NCBI GenBank assembly: GCA_963715045.1
Contig: CAVQRC010000001.1
Location: 124,001-188,000, forward strand
Direction of reading: 5' to 3'
Origin: CAVQRC01 sp963715045
GTDB lineage: Bacteria > Planctomycetota > Planctomycetia > Pirellulales > Lacipirellulaceae
DNA: 64,000 bases
In this document: positions 19,037 to 28,548 of the stretch, one piece after another
Layout: the number at the start of each line of letters is the position of its first letter
Numbering within the stretch: the first letter of the stretch is position 1
Position numbers and translations under genes: made by a program
The notes under the pieces: generated by a model
Told to the model about the DNA's origin: nothing
The model's input: the letters and a program-made list of their open reading frames with translations, nothing else
Databases searched by the model: none

Positions 19037-20923
19037 GTGATTCGCACACTGCTGTTATCGATTCTCGTGGCCAGTTCCGCCTACAGGTTTGCCCTCGCGG
19101 ACGAGCAACCACCCCCGCCGTCGGCGGACGAAACCACTGCATCTGTCGAAGAGCAGTTGCTCACCGCGGTGAACGCGGGCGACCTGACGAGCGTCGAGCA
19201 GCTTCTTGCGGCCGGAGCCAACGTCGATGCCGCGACCCCAAGCGGAATGACCGCGTATCAGGTCGCCCGGATGCGCGGCTTCCGAGAGCTGGCCGCGGTG
19301 CTGGCCGACCACGCTGCCGATACCCAAGCCCGCTTTCCTCCGCCCGAGCAAGTCCTCGACGCTTTTCTGAACGAGCACATCGAGGGTAGGGTGCCGGCGA
19401 TCGCCGTGCTCGTCAGCCACAACGCAGAGGTTCTGTTCAGCAACGCCTATGGCCTGGCATGCCTGGCCCATGACGTACCCGCAACACCCCAGTCGAGATT
19501 CCGGATCGGCTCGGTCACCAAGCAGTTCACGGCCGCGGCGATTCTCAAACTCCAGGAAGAAGGCAAGCTCAGCGTCGACGACCCGCTCTCCAAGTTCCTG
19601 CCGGAGTTTCCCTGTGGCGACGAAGTCACGTTGCGGCATTTGCTGACGCATACGTCCGGAATCCACAGCTACACGGACAAGCCCGAATTCATGGAGAAAG
19701 TCGGGACCGACATCGAACCGACACGTCTGATCGACTGGTTCCGCGACGATCCCTTCGACTTTTCCCCGGGCGAGCAATGGAAATACTGCAACTCGGGTTA
19801 CTTCCTGCTCGGGCGGGTGATCGAAATCGTATCGGGCGAGTCGTACGCGGCGTATCTACAGTCGACGTTCTTTGATCCTCTCGGGATGACGGCCACGGGC
19901 GTGCACACGGCGACTGCCGTGATCCCGCATGAAGCCTTCGGCTACACGTTCGCAGACGGCGAGATCCGCAAAGCCGTGAACTGGAACATGGCCTGGGCCG
20001 GAGCCGCGGGAGCGCTCTACTCGACGATCGAGGATTTGAACATCTGGAACGACGCCTTGTTCGCCGGCAAAGTCTTGTCGGCCGAGTCGAGCGCTGCCGC
20101 GTGGACCAGCCATGTCCTGCTCGCGACCGGTAAGCCGACCGGTTACGGCTACGGTTGGTCGTTGTCGAAACTACGTGGACTGAGCAAGGTTGAACACGGA
20201 GGAGGGTTGCACGGTTTTGTCAGTCAGTTGACGCGACTGCCGGATCAGAACATGACGATCGTCGTGTTGATGAACGCGACACCCCATCCGGCCGGATTGA
20301 GCCCGGGGGAGGTCGCCAGCCGGATCGCCGAGTTGTTCTTGTGGCGCGAGATGGAGGATCGGAAAGTATCGACCGAACTCGCGGACTACGACCCGGCCAG
20401 GTTCGAGGTCTTTGTGGGTCGGTACGACTACGGCAACGCGATCCTCACGGTCACCACGGAGAAGGATCGCCTGTACGCTCAACTCAGTGGACAGCCCAGG
20501 TTCGAAATCTATCCCAAGGCAGACAGCAAGTTTTTCTGGAAAGTCGTCGAAGCCGAGGTGGAGTTCGTTTGCGACGAGAACGGGCAAGTCACCAAGGCGA
20601 TCCACTACCAGGGCGGCCAGATCATTGAAGCGGCTCGGCTAACCGAGCGAAAGCAGATCGAACTCGCGGAGAACGTGCTCCAGCGATACGTCGGCAAGTA
20701 CGATTACGGTGGCCCCGTCCTGACCGTCACCCGTGAAGGCCAGCAGCTCTATGCTCAGCTGACGGATCAACCAAGATTCGAAATCTTTCCTCAGGCCGAG
20801 GATTCGTTTTTCTGGAAAGTCGTCGAGGCCGAAGTGCGGTTTGTAGTTAACGAAGAGGGAGAAGTCGTAAAAGCAATCCACACCCAGGGCGGTCAGACCA
20901 TCAACGCCCCGGCAATCAAATAG
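19037..20923 (+). CDS. Ankyrin-serine hydrolase (class C beta-lactamase family) with duplicated C-terminal domain
   Basis: A 628-aa exported protein. The GTG at 19037 has AGGAG ~8 nt upstream. Signal peptide at residues 1-21; ankyrin-like repeats at ~35-95 (LLTAVNAGDLTSVEQLLAAG). The hydrolase domain spans ~105-430 with catalytic SVTK at 159-162, the YxN motif YCN at 250-252, and HGGG at 387-390 in the KTG position. Then two copies of a ~80-aa DUF3471-like domain (VGRYDYGNAILTVT; VGKYDYGGPVLTVT) end the protein. Family members include esterases, D-aminopeptidases and PBP-like enzymes; the substrate is unknown. Ankyrin repeats on this enzyme are unusual. Confidence 0.88.
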   Translation: MIRTLLLSILVASSAYRFALADEQPPPPSADETTASVEEQLLTAVNAGDLTSVEQLLAAGANVDAATPSGMTAYQVARMRGFRELAAVLADHAADTQARFPPPEQVLDAFLNEHIEGRVPAIAVLVSHNAEVLFSNAYGLACLAHDVPATPQSRFRIGSVTKQFTAAAILKLQEEGKLSVDDPLSKFLPEFPCGDEVTLRHLLTHTSGIHSYTDKPEFMEKVGTDIEPTRLIDWFRDDPFDFSPGEQWKYCNSGYFLLGRVIEIVSGESYAAYLQSTFFDPLGMTATGVHTATAVIPHEAFGYTFADGEIRKAVNWNMAWAGAAGALYSTIEDLNIWNDALFAGKVLSAESSAAAWTSHVLLATGKPTGYGYGWSLSKLRGLSKVEHGGGLHGFVSQLTRLPDQNMTIVVLMNATPHPAGLSPGEVASRIAELFLWREMEDRKVSTELADYDPARFEVFVGRYDYGNAILTVTTEKDRLYAQLSGQPRFEIYPKADSKFFWKVVEAEVEFVCDENGQVTKAIHYQGGQIIEAARLTERKQIELAENVLQRYVGKYDYGGPVLTVTREGQQLYAQLTDQPRFEIFPQAEDSFFWKVVEAEVRFVVNEEGEVVKAIHTQGGQTINAPAIK

Positions 20924-20934
20924 CCAACGCCTAG

Positions 20935-21016
20935 CCAAAAAGACCCCTGGGGTATTTATGGCAGCCTGGGTAGCTTTCAAGATGGCCTATCCCCCCAAAA
21001 AGACCCCAGGGGTCGT
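20935..21016. repeat. Two copies of the AAAAAGACCCC palindrome element
   Basis: Each copy has AAAAAG followed by a near-perfect palindrome: GACCCCTGGGGTA at 20942-20954 and GACCCCAGGGGTC at 21002-21014. They are separated by ~47 bp in the gap between the convergent serine hydrolase and gcvPB genes. A third copy is at 62341-62358. The placement after stop codons suggests a terminator or protein-binding site. Confidence 0.8.
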
Positions 21017-21050
21017 TTTCGTTTCTTGGCTCGGGGGCCGCAGAGGGCAG

Positions 21051-22503
21051 CTAACTTGGGCAGGACATCACAGGTTTGCGGGCCGCGCGAACTTCGTCAG
21101 GGCGGCTGATCGGCGTCGTATGCGGTGCCGAGTGGAGCAGTTCGGGCTCCTCCCGGACGATCTTGGCGAGCACATCAGCGAAGGCGTCGAGCGTTTCCTT
21201 GCTCTCGGTCTCGGTCGGCTCGACCATGATCGACTCCTTGACCGTCATCGGGAAATATACGGTCGGCGCGTGAAACCCGAAGTCGAGCAGTCGCTTGGCA
21301 ATGTCCATCGCGGTAATTCCGCGATCCCGCTTGAGATCGGCGGCGGACGCGACGAATTCGTGCATGCAGCGATCGCCCTGCGGAACCGGCAGGAAACTCG
21401 CGGACGCGACGGAGCAGGTAATTGGCGTTGAGGACCGCGTTTTCTGAGACCCGTTTGAGTCCCTCGGGGCCATGCGTGCGGATGTAGCAGTAGGCTCGCA
21501 CGAGTACGCCCGTATTACCGAAGAATGCCCGCACGCGGCCGATCGACTTGGGACGATCGTAGTCGAGCGTGTAGCACCCGTCGCGGTGAACGACGACGGG
21601 AGCCGGTAGGTAAGCGGCGAGTCGCTCGTTGACGCAGATTGGTCCTGCTCCGGGCCCACCGCTGCCGTGGGGTCCGCTGAACGTCTTGTGCGGATTGTAG
21701 TGCTGCATGTCGGCGCCCCAATCACCGGGGCGGGTAATCCCCAGAATCGCGTTCATATTAGCGCCATCGAGATAGAGCAAACCTCCCCGCGCGTGGACGA
21801 GATCGGCAATCTCGCGGATGTTTGGTTCGAAAACTCCGCAAGTGTTCGGATTGGTGATCATGAACACGGCGATATCGTCATCGAGCTTGGCATTGAGATC
21901 CGCCATGTCGACGTGTCCCTCGACAGTGGTGCGGATTGTCACCGCGGTGAATCCGGCCATTGCGGCACTGGCCGGGTTCGTACCGTGAGCATTATCCGGA
22001 GCGAGCACTTTGGTTCGCGTCTCGCCAAGATCGCGAAAGTAGGCCGCCGCTACGAGCAGCGCGGTCAATTCACCATGGGCTCCGGCGGCAGGCTGCAGGC
22101 TGCAGGCGGGGAGCCCGGAGATTTCCTGAAGGATTTGCTGCAGCGAATACAGGAGTTCGAGAGTTCCCTGCAGGGTTTCTTCGGGCTGATAGGGATGCAG
22201 GTCGGCCATGCCGGGCATAGCCGCGGCGCGTTCGTTCCGCTTGGCGTTGTACTTCATGGTGCACGAGCCGAGCGGATAGAAGTGGGTGTCGACCGACATG
22301 TTACGAGTCGACAGGTTGACGAAATGTCGGATGACGTGCGGTTCAGAAACTTCAGGCAGGGCAGGAGGGTGTTCGTTGAGTTGGTCGGGCGGGAGCAACT
22401 CCGCGATGGGAACCACGGGCACGTCGACAGCTGGCAATCGTGCGGCGCGGCGGCCGGGGCGTGAAAGGTCGAACAGCAGTTCGCAGTCGCGATTGTTTCG
22501 CAT
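21051..22503 (-). CDS. gcvPB: Glycine dehydrogenase (decarboxylating) subunit 2 (one frameshift)
   Basis: The PLP-bearing half of the split P-protein. It decarboxylates glycine and passes the aminomethyl group to lipoyl-GcvH. The PLP Lys is in NPHKTFSGPHGSGGPG. The start is the ATG at 22503 (MRNNRDCELLFDL); more upstream frame is out-of-gene. A single-base frame change near 21400 (after NYLLRRVRE) is needed to reach the correct tail FLPVPQGDRCMHEFV ... VEPTETESKETLDAF, which stops at 21051. It lies 79 bp after gcvPA. Confidence 0.88.
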
Positions 22504-22582
22504 CTTCAGAGATCTCGTCGAGCGTTGAGCAATGAGGGCGGAATTGCGGCCGGCCATCGAGGTCTGGGAGAGCCTCAACGGT

Positions 22583-23977
22583 TCAGCGGGCGTTTGCTTC
22601 GGCGTACGTTTTTTCGACAGCATGCGGCTGACCGTTTTCACCGGAAAGGACGGCGACGAACTGGTCGATTTCCTGCCGGGTGCGTTTTTCCGTAACCGCA
22701 ATCAGCAGGCAGTCGCTGAGGCAGGGGTACCAGCGGCCCAGGGGAACGCCGGCCAGAAAGCCTGCCTGCCGCGCCTGCTGTATGAGTTCTTCGACGTTGT
22801 CTTCGGCGTCACGAATTACGAACTCCTTGAACGTCGGCGCGGAAAAAGCGAGCGAAAAACGATCGTGGCTGCATAACTGCCGGGCCGCATACGTCGCCTT
22901 CTGCAGACAGAGTTCGGCCGTCTCCCGCAGACCATGCGGACCGAGTTGGGCGAGGTAGACCGCTGCCCGGAGGGCGAACAGCCCCTGGTTGGTACAGATA
23001 TTACTCGTAGCCTTTTCGCGGCGAATATGCTGCTCGCGAGTCTGCAGCGTAAGCACGAAGCAGCGGTTTCCGTGACGGTCGACCGTTTCGCCGGCAATCC
23101 GGCCGGGCATGCGTCGGACGAGATCTTCGCGGCACGTCATGATCCCCAGGTACGGACCACCGAACGACATCGGCGTGCCGAGCGAGTGACCCTCAGCGAT
23201 TGCAATGTCGGCCGCGTAGTCTCCGGGCCGTCTGAGCAACCCGAGACTAATCGGATCGAAGGCGGCCACCAGCAGGCCGCCCGCCTCGTGCGTGATCTGC
23301 GCAATCGCATCTGTATCCTCAACGGCGCCGAAGAAATTGGGATGCTGAAGGAACACACAGGCTGTCTGATCGTCGACTACGCTGGCCAACTCGTGGGGGT
23401 CGATCGTTCCGTTATGAGTCGCGAGCGTGAGAACTTCGGTCTCCAGATTGGCCAGGTAGGTCGCGATCGTCTGGCGGTATTCCGGGTGCACTGAATCGGG
23501 AAGCACGACTCTTCCGTACCGCTTCGTGTAGCTGATGGCCATGAGTACCGCCTCGGCCGCAGCACTGCCGGCGTCGTAGACCGAGGCGTTGGAAATGTCC
23601 ATGCCCGTCAAACGGGTCATCAAGGACTGGTACTCGAACATCACCTGGAGATTGCCCTGGCTGACTTCCGCCTGGTAAGGCGTGTACGAGGTATAAAACT
23701 CGCTGCGGCTGGACACGACGTCGACCACGGCAGGCACGAAGTGATCGTAGCTGCCGCCTCCGAGGAAACATACGAGGTCGCCCGCGTGCCGGTTACGGCT
23801 GGCAAGTTCGCGAACGTGCCGATCGAGCTCCATTTCCGAAAGTGCGGGTGGAATCTCGAGCGGCCGCGACATCCGTAGTTCAGGGGCAATGCTCGCGAAT
23901 AGTTCTTCAGTCGACTCGGCGCCAATCGCCCGCAGCATCTCGGCTCGGTCCTCGTCGGTGTTGTAGAGATAGGGCAT
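22583..23977 (-). CDS. gcvPA: Glycine dehydrogenase (decarboxylating) subunit 1
   Basis: The 464-aa non-PLP half of the split P-protein, which forms an alpha2beta2 enzyme with GcvPB. It starts MPYLYNTDEDRAEMLRAIG, the usual family opening, and carries FLGGGSYDHFVPAVV, YTPYQAEVSQGNLQ and MSFGGPYLGIM. The frame is intact over its full length. It is the third gene of gcvT-gcvH-gcvPA-gcvPB. The two-subunit arrangement differs from the single-chain GcvP of E. coli. Confidence 0.95.
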   Translation of the reverse strand: MPYLYNTDEDRAEMLRAIGAESTEELFASIAPELRMSRPLEIPPALSEMELDRHVRELASRNRHAGDLVCFLGGGSYDHFVPAVVDVVSSRSEFYTSYTPYQAEVSQGNLQVMFEYQSLMTRLTGMDISNASVYDAGSAAAEAVLMAISYTKRYGRVVLPDSVHPEYRQTIATYLANLETEVLTLATHNGTIDPHELASVVDDQTACVFLQHPNFFGAVEDTDAIAQITHEAGGLLVAAFDPISLGLLRRPGDYAADIAIAEGHSLGTPMSFGGPYLGIMTCREDLVRRMPGRIAGETVDRHGNRCFVLTLQTREQHIRREKATSNICTNQGLFALRAAVYLAQLGPHGLRETAELCLQKATYAARQLCSHDRFSLAFSAPTFKEFVIRDAEDNVEELIQQARQAGFLAGVPLGRWYPCLSDCLLIAVTEKRTRQEIDQFVAVLSGENGQPHAVEKTYAEANAR

Positions 23978-24137
23978 GAATCTGCGCGTGGGTTGGTTAA
24001 AGGTTGCGATACTTCACGGTCGCGAAGGGGGCAATTTCGGCATTCGCCCAGCGGATTCTAGTGTTCAAGCCCGAACCGCCCAGCGGCCCGCGATCACCCG
24101 ACTGGTGCGACGCGGTTGCGACTGCAGCGGCGGCCGG

Positions 24138-24533
24138 TCAAGACTCTTCGGCGCACTGCTTCTCGTAGGCAGCACGATCCATCAGGTTGGTGATTTCGTC
24201 CGGGTCGGCGATCCGAATCTTCGCGATCCAGCCCTCGCCGTAGGGATCGGTCGAGATTTTTTCGAGCGCATCGGGCAGATCTTCATTGACAGCGATCACC
24301 GATCCTCCAATCGGCGCATAAATATCGCTGACGGCCTTGACCGATTCGACTTCGCAGAACGAATCGCCCGCTTTGACTTCGCGGCCGGCCTCGGGAAGTT
24401 CGATGTACACCAGGTCGTTGAGGGCTTCGACGGCAAACGCCGAAATCCCCACCGTGGCGACCGGTTCGCCCCCTTCTTCCCCCACGGCAACCCATTCGTG
24501 AGTCTTGCTGAACTTCAGATCGTTGGGATCCAA
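24138..24533 (-). CDS. gcvH: Glycine cleavage system H protein
   Basis: The lipoyl carrier that shuttles the aminomethyl group from P-protein to T-protein. 131 aa. The lipoylated Lys is K66 in CEVESVKAVSDIYAP. FSKTHEWV at the N-terminus and the Asp/Pro-rich ending are typical. It starts 12 bp after the gcvT stop. The C-terminal tail ends in an acidic EKQCAEES. Confidence 0.96.
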   Translation of the reverse strand: MDPNDLKFSKTHEWVAVGEEGGEPVATVGISAFAVEALNDLVYIELPEAGREVKAGDSFCEVESVKAVSDIYAPIGGSVIAVNEDLPDALEKISTDPYGEGWIAKIRIADPDEITNLMDRAAYEKQCAEES

Positions 24534-24545
24534 CTTCGGAGTCTC

Positions 24546-25682
24546 CTAGGCGGAATTACGTTTGTAAAACGGAAGGTGAATCACGTCCGCTTCGGCACGC
24601 CTGCCGCGGATGTCGACGGCCAGTTCCCGGCCCCTGTCGGCGGCCGCCGGGTCGACGTAGGCCATGGCGATCGGAATGTCGAGAGTCGGTGAAAACGTTC
24701 CGCTGGTAACGGAGCCAACCTCGTGTTCCCCGTCCCAGACGGCGTAGGTTTCCCGAGCGACCCGTTTGCCGGCAAGCTTGAGCCCGATCAGCCGCGGCAG
24801 CTTGGGATTCTCGCATGCCTTGACGAGTGCGGCGCGGCCGACGAATTCACGTCCCTCGAGGTTGCAGGCGAACTTCAGGCCGGCCTGAATCGGGGTGATC
24901 TGTTCGCTGAGTTCATGACCGTAGAGTGGCATGCCGGCCTCGAGTCGCAGTGTGTCTCGGGCGCCGAGTCCGGCGGCGAGGGCCCCCGCCGGTCGGGCCG
25001 CTTCGAGAACGGCCTTCCACAACGTCTCGGCCACGTCGCGGTCGCAGATGAGCTCGCAACCATCTTCGCCCGTATACCCGGTCCGACTGACGAATACGTC
25101 GGCCGCATCGTGTCGTGCCCAGCACCCGCCGTAATACGGGATCGCAGACACGTCGATCTCGAGTAACCGGCTGGCGTATTCGACCGCTCGAGGGCCCTGC
25201 ACGGCGATCATCGCCGTGACTGTCGTTTGATCGTCGAGACGTGCGTCGAACGCGTGTGCCTGACGCTGCTTTTCGAGCCAGGCGATGATCTTTTCACGGT
25301 TACTCGCGTTGACGACAAGCTGCCAGGCAGGGTGCGGTGCGGCCGCCTCGGCATGGCGCTCGGGAAGGCGATACACGAGTACATCATCGAGCGTTCCGCC
25401 ATCTTCGCGGCAGATCAAACTGTAGCGGATCTGGCCGGATTTCATCGACGTCACGCGCCGCGTGAGCACGGCGTCGAGAAACGTCTCGGCTTGCGGACCG
25501 GTGATCGACAATCGTCCCATGTGGGAGACGTCGAATAACGCGAGGGCAGAACGGGTGGCCTGATGCTCGGCCAGAATCGAGGTGTAGACCACGGGCATCT
25601 GCCAGCCCGCGAAGTCGACCATCTTTCCGCCGGCAGCCACATGCCACGCGTAGAGCGGCGTATGAAGGGATGCGGTCGTCAT
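24546..25682 (-). CDS. gcvT: Glycine cleavage system aminomethyltransferase (T protein)
   Basis: It moves the methylene group from the GcvH lipoyl arm to tetrahydrofolate, releasing ammonia. About 378 aa from the ATG at 25682 (MTTASLHTPLYAWHV), which has GGAAAGGA ~6-13 nt upstream; an ATG 33 bp farther out lacks this. Family motifs are DVSHMGRLSITGP, VNASNREKIIAWL, YTGEDGCELIC and PIQAGLKFACNL. It is the first gene of the glycine cleavage operon. The upstream region carries two intergenic repeat elements and no recognisable glycine riboswitch. Confidence 0.95.
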   Translation of the reverse strand: MTTASLHTPLYAWHVAAGGKMVDFAGWQMPVVYTSILAEHQATRSALALFDVSHMGRLSITGPQAETFLDAVLTRRVTSMKSGQIRYSLICREDGGTLDDVLVYRLPERHAEAAAPHPAWQLVVNASNREKIIAWLEKQRQAHAFDARLDDQTTVTAMIAVQGPRAVEYASRLLEIDVSAIPYYGGCWARHDAADVFVSRTGYTGEDGCELICDRDVAETLWKAVLEAARPAGALAAGLGARDTLRLEAGMPLYGHELSEQITPIQAGLKFACNLEGREFVGRAALVKACENPKLPRLIGLKLAGKRVARETYAVWDGEHEVGSVTSGTFSPTLDIPIAMAYVDPAAADRGRELAVDIRGRRAEADVIHLPFYKRNSA

Positions 25683-25717
25683 GCGGTTTCCTTTCCCGGA
25701 CACCCGGCAGAGCATAT

Positions 25718-25797
25718 TTGAGCCGATCCCATACCTGGTTTCAGCAGCCGAATTCCCCGGGTGTGGGACTCATTGATTGATGTTTGGGGCAGGTATC
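25718..25797 (+). repeat. Dispersed structured intergenic element, copy C
   Basis: A divergent copy: GAGCCGATCCCATACC at the start, central TTCCCCGGGTGTGGGA, end TTTGGGGCAGGTA. It is followed directly by copy D in the same orientation, making a tandem pair upstream of gcvT. Confidence 0.8.
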
Positions 25798-25800
25798 CAC

Positions 25801-25880
25801 AGCCGATCCCAAAATTGGCCTCCGCAACCGAATTCCCCGGCCGTGGGACGCGTTCACTGAAATTTTGGGAAAGGTACTTT
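25801..25880 (+). repeat. Dispersed structured intergenic element, copy D
   Basis: AGCCGATCCCAAAATTGG at the left, CCCCGGCCGTGGGACG at centre, AATTTTGGGAAAGGTAC at the right. The outer arms are perfectly complementary over TCCCAAAATT/AATTTTGGGA. It is in the 450-bp gap between gcvT and rnr, which otherwise contains only the ATGACTAA repeats at 26031-26080. Confidence 0.85.
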
Positions 25881-26030
25881 GCTTCCGCGAGTGAAATCGG
25901 CAACTTCGGGCCGCATTCTATCGCAACCCCGGCATGCGGGGCAGGGGTGCGGCGCTGCGGAGCGGGTCTGCCGGGCCGCCAGCGGGTGCCGCGACGGGTC
26001 TGTTTGTAACGCCGTAACGGCCGGGCTCGG

Positions 26031-26080
26031 GAATGACTAATGACTAATGACTAAGGAATTCCCAATGACGAATTCCCAAC
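26031..26080. repeat. ATGACTAA / GAATTCCCAATGACGAA repeat
   Basis: Three tandem ATGACTA units followed by GGAATTCCCAATGACGAATTCCCAAC, just 3' of rnr. The same family recurs at 40671-40796 (as a large inverted repeat) and in degraded form near 62256 and 63799. Confidence 0.75.
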
Positions 26081-26131
26081 AGAGATGCACCGACGGCTGC
26101 GGCCAGTATTTCTGAATCGTCTGGGATCTGG

Positions 26132-28545
26132 CTATTTGCGGCGGCGATGCTTTTTCTGTGCCTTGCGTTTGCCCGGAGACGCCTGGCGACCTTTTGGTCC
26201 CCCACGCGGCCGCCGGTTACCCTGCTTGCCGGTCGTGCTTTTGCGGGGTGTCGTTCCGACCAGCCGATACTCCAGACGCCGGGTGTCCGGGTCAACGGTC
26301 GCGACTTCGATCCGTACTGGATCGCCCAGGCGAAAGGTATGCTTGGACCGAAATCCACTCAGCGTATGGTGAGCACGCTCGAAAAAGTAGTCGTCATGGG
26401 GGAGTGCCTCCAACGGCACGAACCCTTCGGCCGGCAAGTCACTGCCGCGTACAAACAGCCCCGCCTTCTCGACTCCGGTCACGACCCCGTCGAGCTGCAT
26501 GCCGACCTTGTTACTGAGATAGTTGAGCAGCTTCAGCTGCGTCAATTCGCGTTCGGCTTTCGTCGCCCGTTCTTCGCGTTCGCTGCAGTGGTCGGCGAGC
26601 GGGAAGAGCTTCTGCAGATTTGTCGTCGGCCGCTTGTGCTGGCTGATCTGAATGAGCAGGCGGTGCACTGTCAGATCCGGGTAGCGGCGAATTGGCGAGG
26701 TGAAATGGCAGTAGTGCGGTGCGGCGAGTGCGTAATGGCCTTCGGGCTCGGGGCTGTACTCAGCGCGTTGCATCGACCGCAGCGTGGCGTAATTGATCGC
26801 GTCGCCCCGGGGGTCATCGCGGACGCTCCTCAGGAGCTGCTGGAGGGCAAAGCGATCCTGGAGGTTGTCGACCGGAATCTCGAGTCCCCTGACAAACTCG
26901 GTGAGCATTTTGAGTTTTCGCGGCGAGGGGGTGCCGTGCACGCGGCGTATGAAATCGATGCCGCGATCGAAGAGCATTTCGGCAACGGCTTCGTTGGCGG
27001 CGAGCATGAACTCTTCGATGATCTGGTGACTCTCGGTGTTTTTCACGAGATGGGCACCGTGGACGCGACCGTGTTGATCAAGATCAATTTTGACCTCGGG
27101 CATATCGAGTTCGAGCGCGCCGCGGGCGAATCTCCGCTGGCGGAGGATCATTGCCAGGTGGTGCATGCGTCCGAGCAGTTCATGCACTGGCGGATCGAGT
27201 TGACGTTTCCAGTCATCGGGATCGGCGAGGAACTCGTCGACTTCTTCGTAGGAGAAGCGGCGGTCGCTGCGGATCGCGGCGCGATGCACTTCGGTTCGCA
27301 CTCGGGCGCCATCGGGGGTGAGTTCGATGACCGCCGACAAGGTGTAGCGGACGCGTCCTGGCTGGAGGCTGGCGAGGTTGTTGGAAATGATCTCGGGCAG
27401 CATCGGGATCACGCGATCGGGCAGATAGATGCTCGTGGCTCGATCGCGGGCAGCGTTGTCGAGCGGTGATTTGGCGCGGACGAAGTGGGCCACATCCGCG
27501 ATGTGCACGCCGAGTTCCCAGTGGCCGTTTTCGAGCTGCGTCAGTGAAATCGCGTCGTCGAAATCGCGGGCGTCCTGGGGATCGATGGTGATCACGGTCC
27601 AGTCGGTGAAATCCTGCCGCGTTCCTTCGATCGCCTCGTCGAACAGTTCGGCCTGGTGCCCGGCCGCGTCGATCACGTTTTGACTGAATTCGCCCGGCAG
27701 TCCGAACTCGTGGATGACGCTCAAGGTGTCGACCTGGGGCGCTGCCCGACTGCCGAGTACTTCGACGATCACGCCTTCGCCATCGCGGACGGGGGTGGGA
27801 AACCGGGCCATTTCGACGACGACTTTATCATCGTTGGCAACTTCGCGGGCGGAGGTGTCGCCTACGTAGATCGGGTTCTTGAAGACGTTGCCGTCGATCT
27901 GCACCAGCCCCAGATTTCCGGAGGTGCGGTAGGTGCCGACGAAGCGGCGGGTCCTTCTCTCGAGGACTTCGACGATCTTGCCGGTCGGTCGCCCGAAGCG
28001 TCCCAGGCTTTCGGAGAGCTTGACGCGGACCCGATCGCCAGGCGCCGCGTCGCCGCATTCGCGGTGGGGGATGTAGATGTCGGCTTCGCGGTCATCGATG
28101 CCCGGAGGCAGGTTGTGATGCAAGGGTCTCACGAAGCCGTAACCCTTGCTGCTGCCGCTGAAGATCCCCTCGCAGGAGTTGGGCGGAGCGGGGCGACTCG
28201 ACTTTCTGGCCGACTTGTGCTTTCGCGGCGGTTTCTCTGGCGGTTTCTCGGCCGCTGGCGGCGTAGGACGAGCGGGCGGCTGAGTACGGTCCCGCTTCCC
28301 ACTCCGCCGCCTGGTCTTAGCGCCCCGGCGGCGTCCACCGGATGAACAACGTGATTGGCCCCGTAGGCCAGTTGGCCCAGCTTCGACAGCGATTTGATCG
28401 CCCGTCGCAGACGCGGCAGATCCTCCGCCGCGAGGGTGAGTTGTTTCGCGATCTGCCGCGGTTTGCCGGGGCGATAGTCGCTGGCATTTACGACTTCCAG
28501 GATCGCCTGCCGCAACTCCGCAGCAGTCATATTCGAATCGCTCAA
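26132..28545 (-). CDS. rnr: Ribonuclease R (one frameshift)
   Basis: A processive 3'-5' exoribonuclease that degrades structured RNA, ~803 aa. The N-terminal helical part starts at 28545 (MSDSNMTAAELRQAIL). Near 28320 the frame changes in a Lys/Arg/Pro-rich linker, and the main body follows: cold-shock domain (GIFSGSSKGYGFVRP), the RNB catalytic domain with the Asp cluster ITIDPQDARDFDDAISL, HYCHFTSPIRRYPDLTVHR, a C-terminal S1 domain (VGMQLDGVVTGVEKAGLFV) and a basic tail ending KKHRRRK. It begins 3 bp after the stop of the YhaM-like gene. The open sequence extending to 29116 in the body's frame is a shadow of that neighbour. Confidence 0.92.
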
Positions 28546-28548
28546 CCC

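Noticed and set aside
25683..26131. Possible glycine riboswitch before gcvT
   Set aside because: The gap contains two intergenic elements and ATGACTAA repeats. I found no tandem glycine aptamer pattern on the minus strand.
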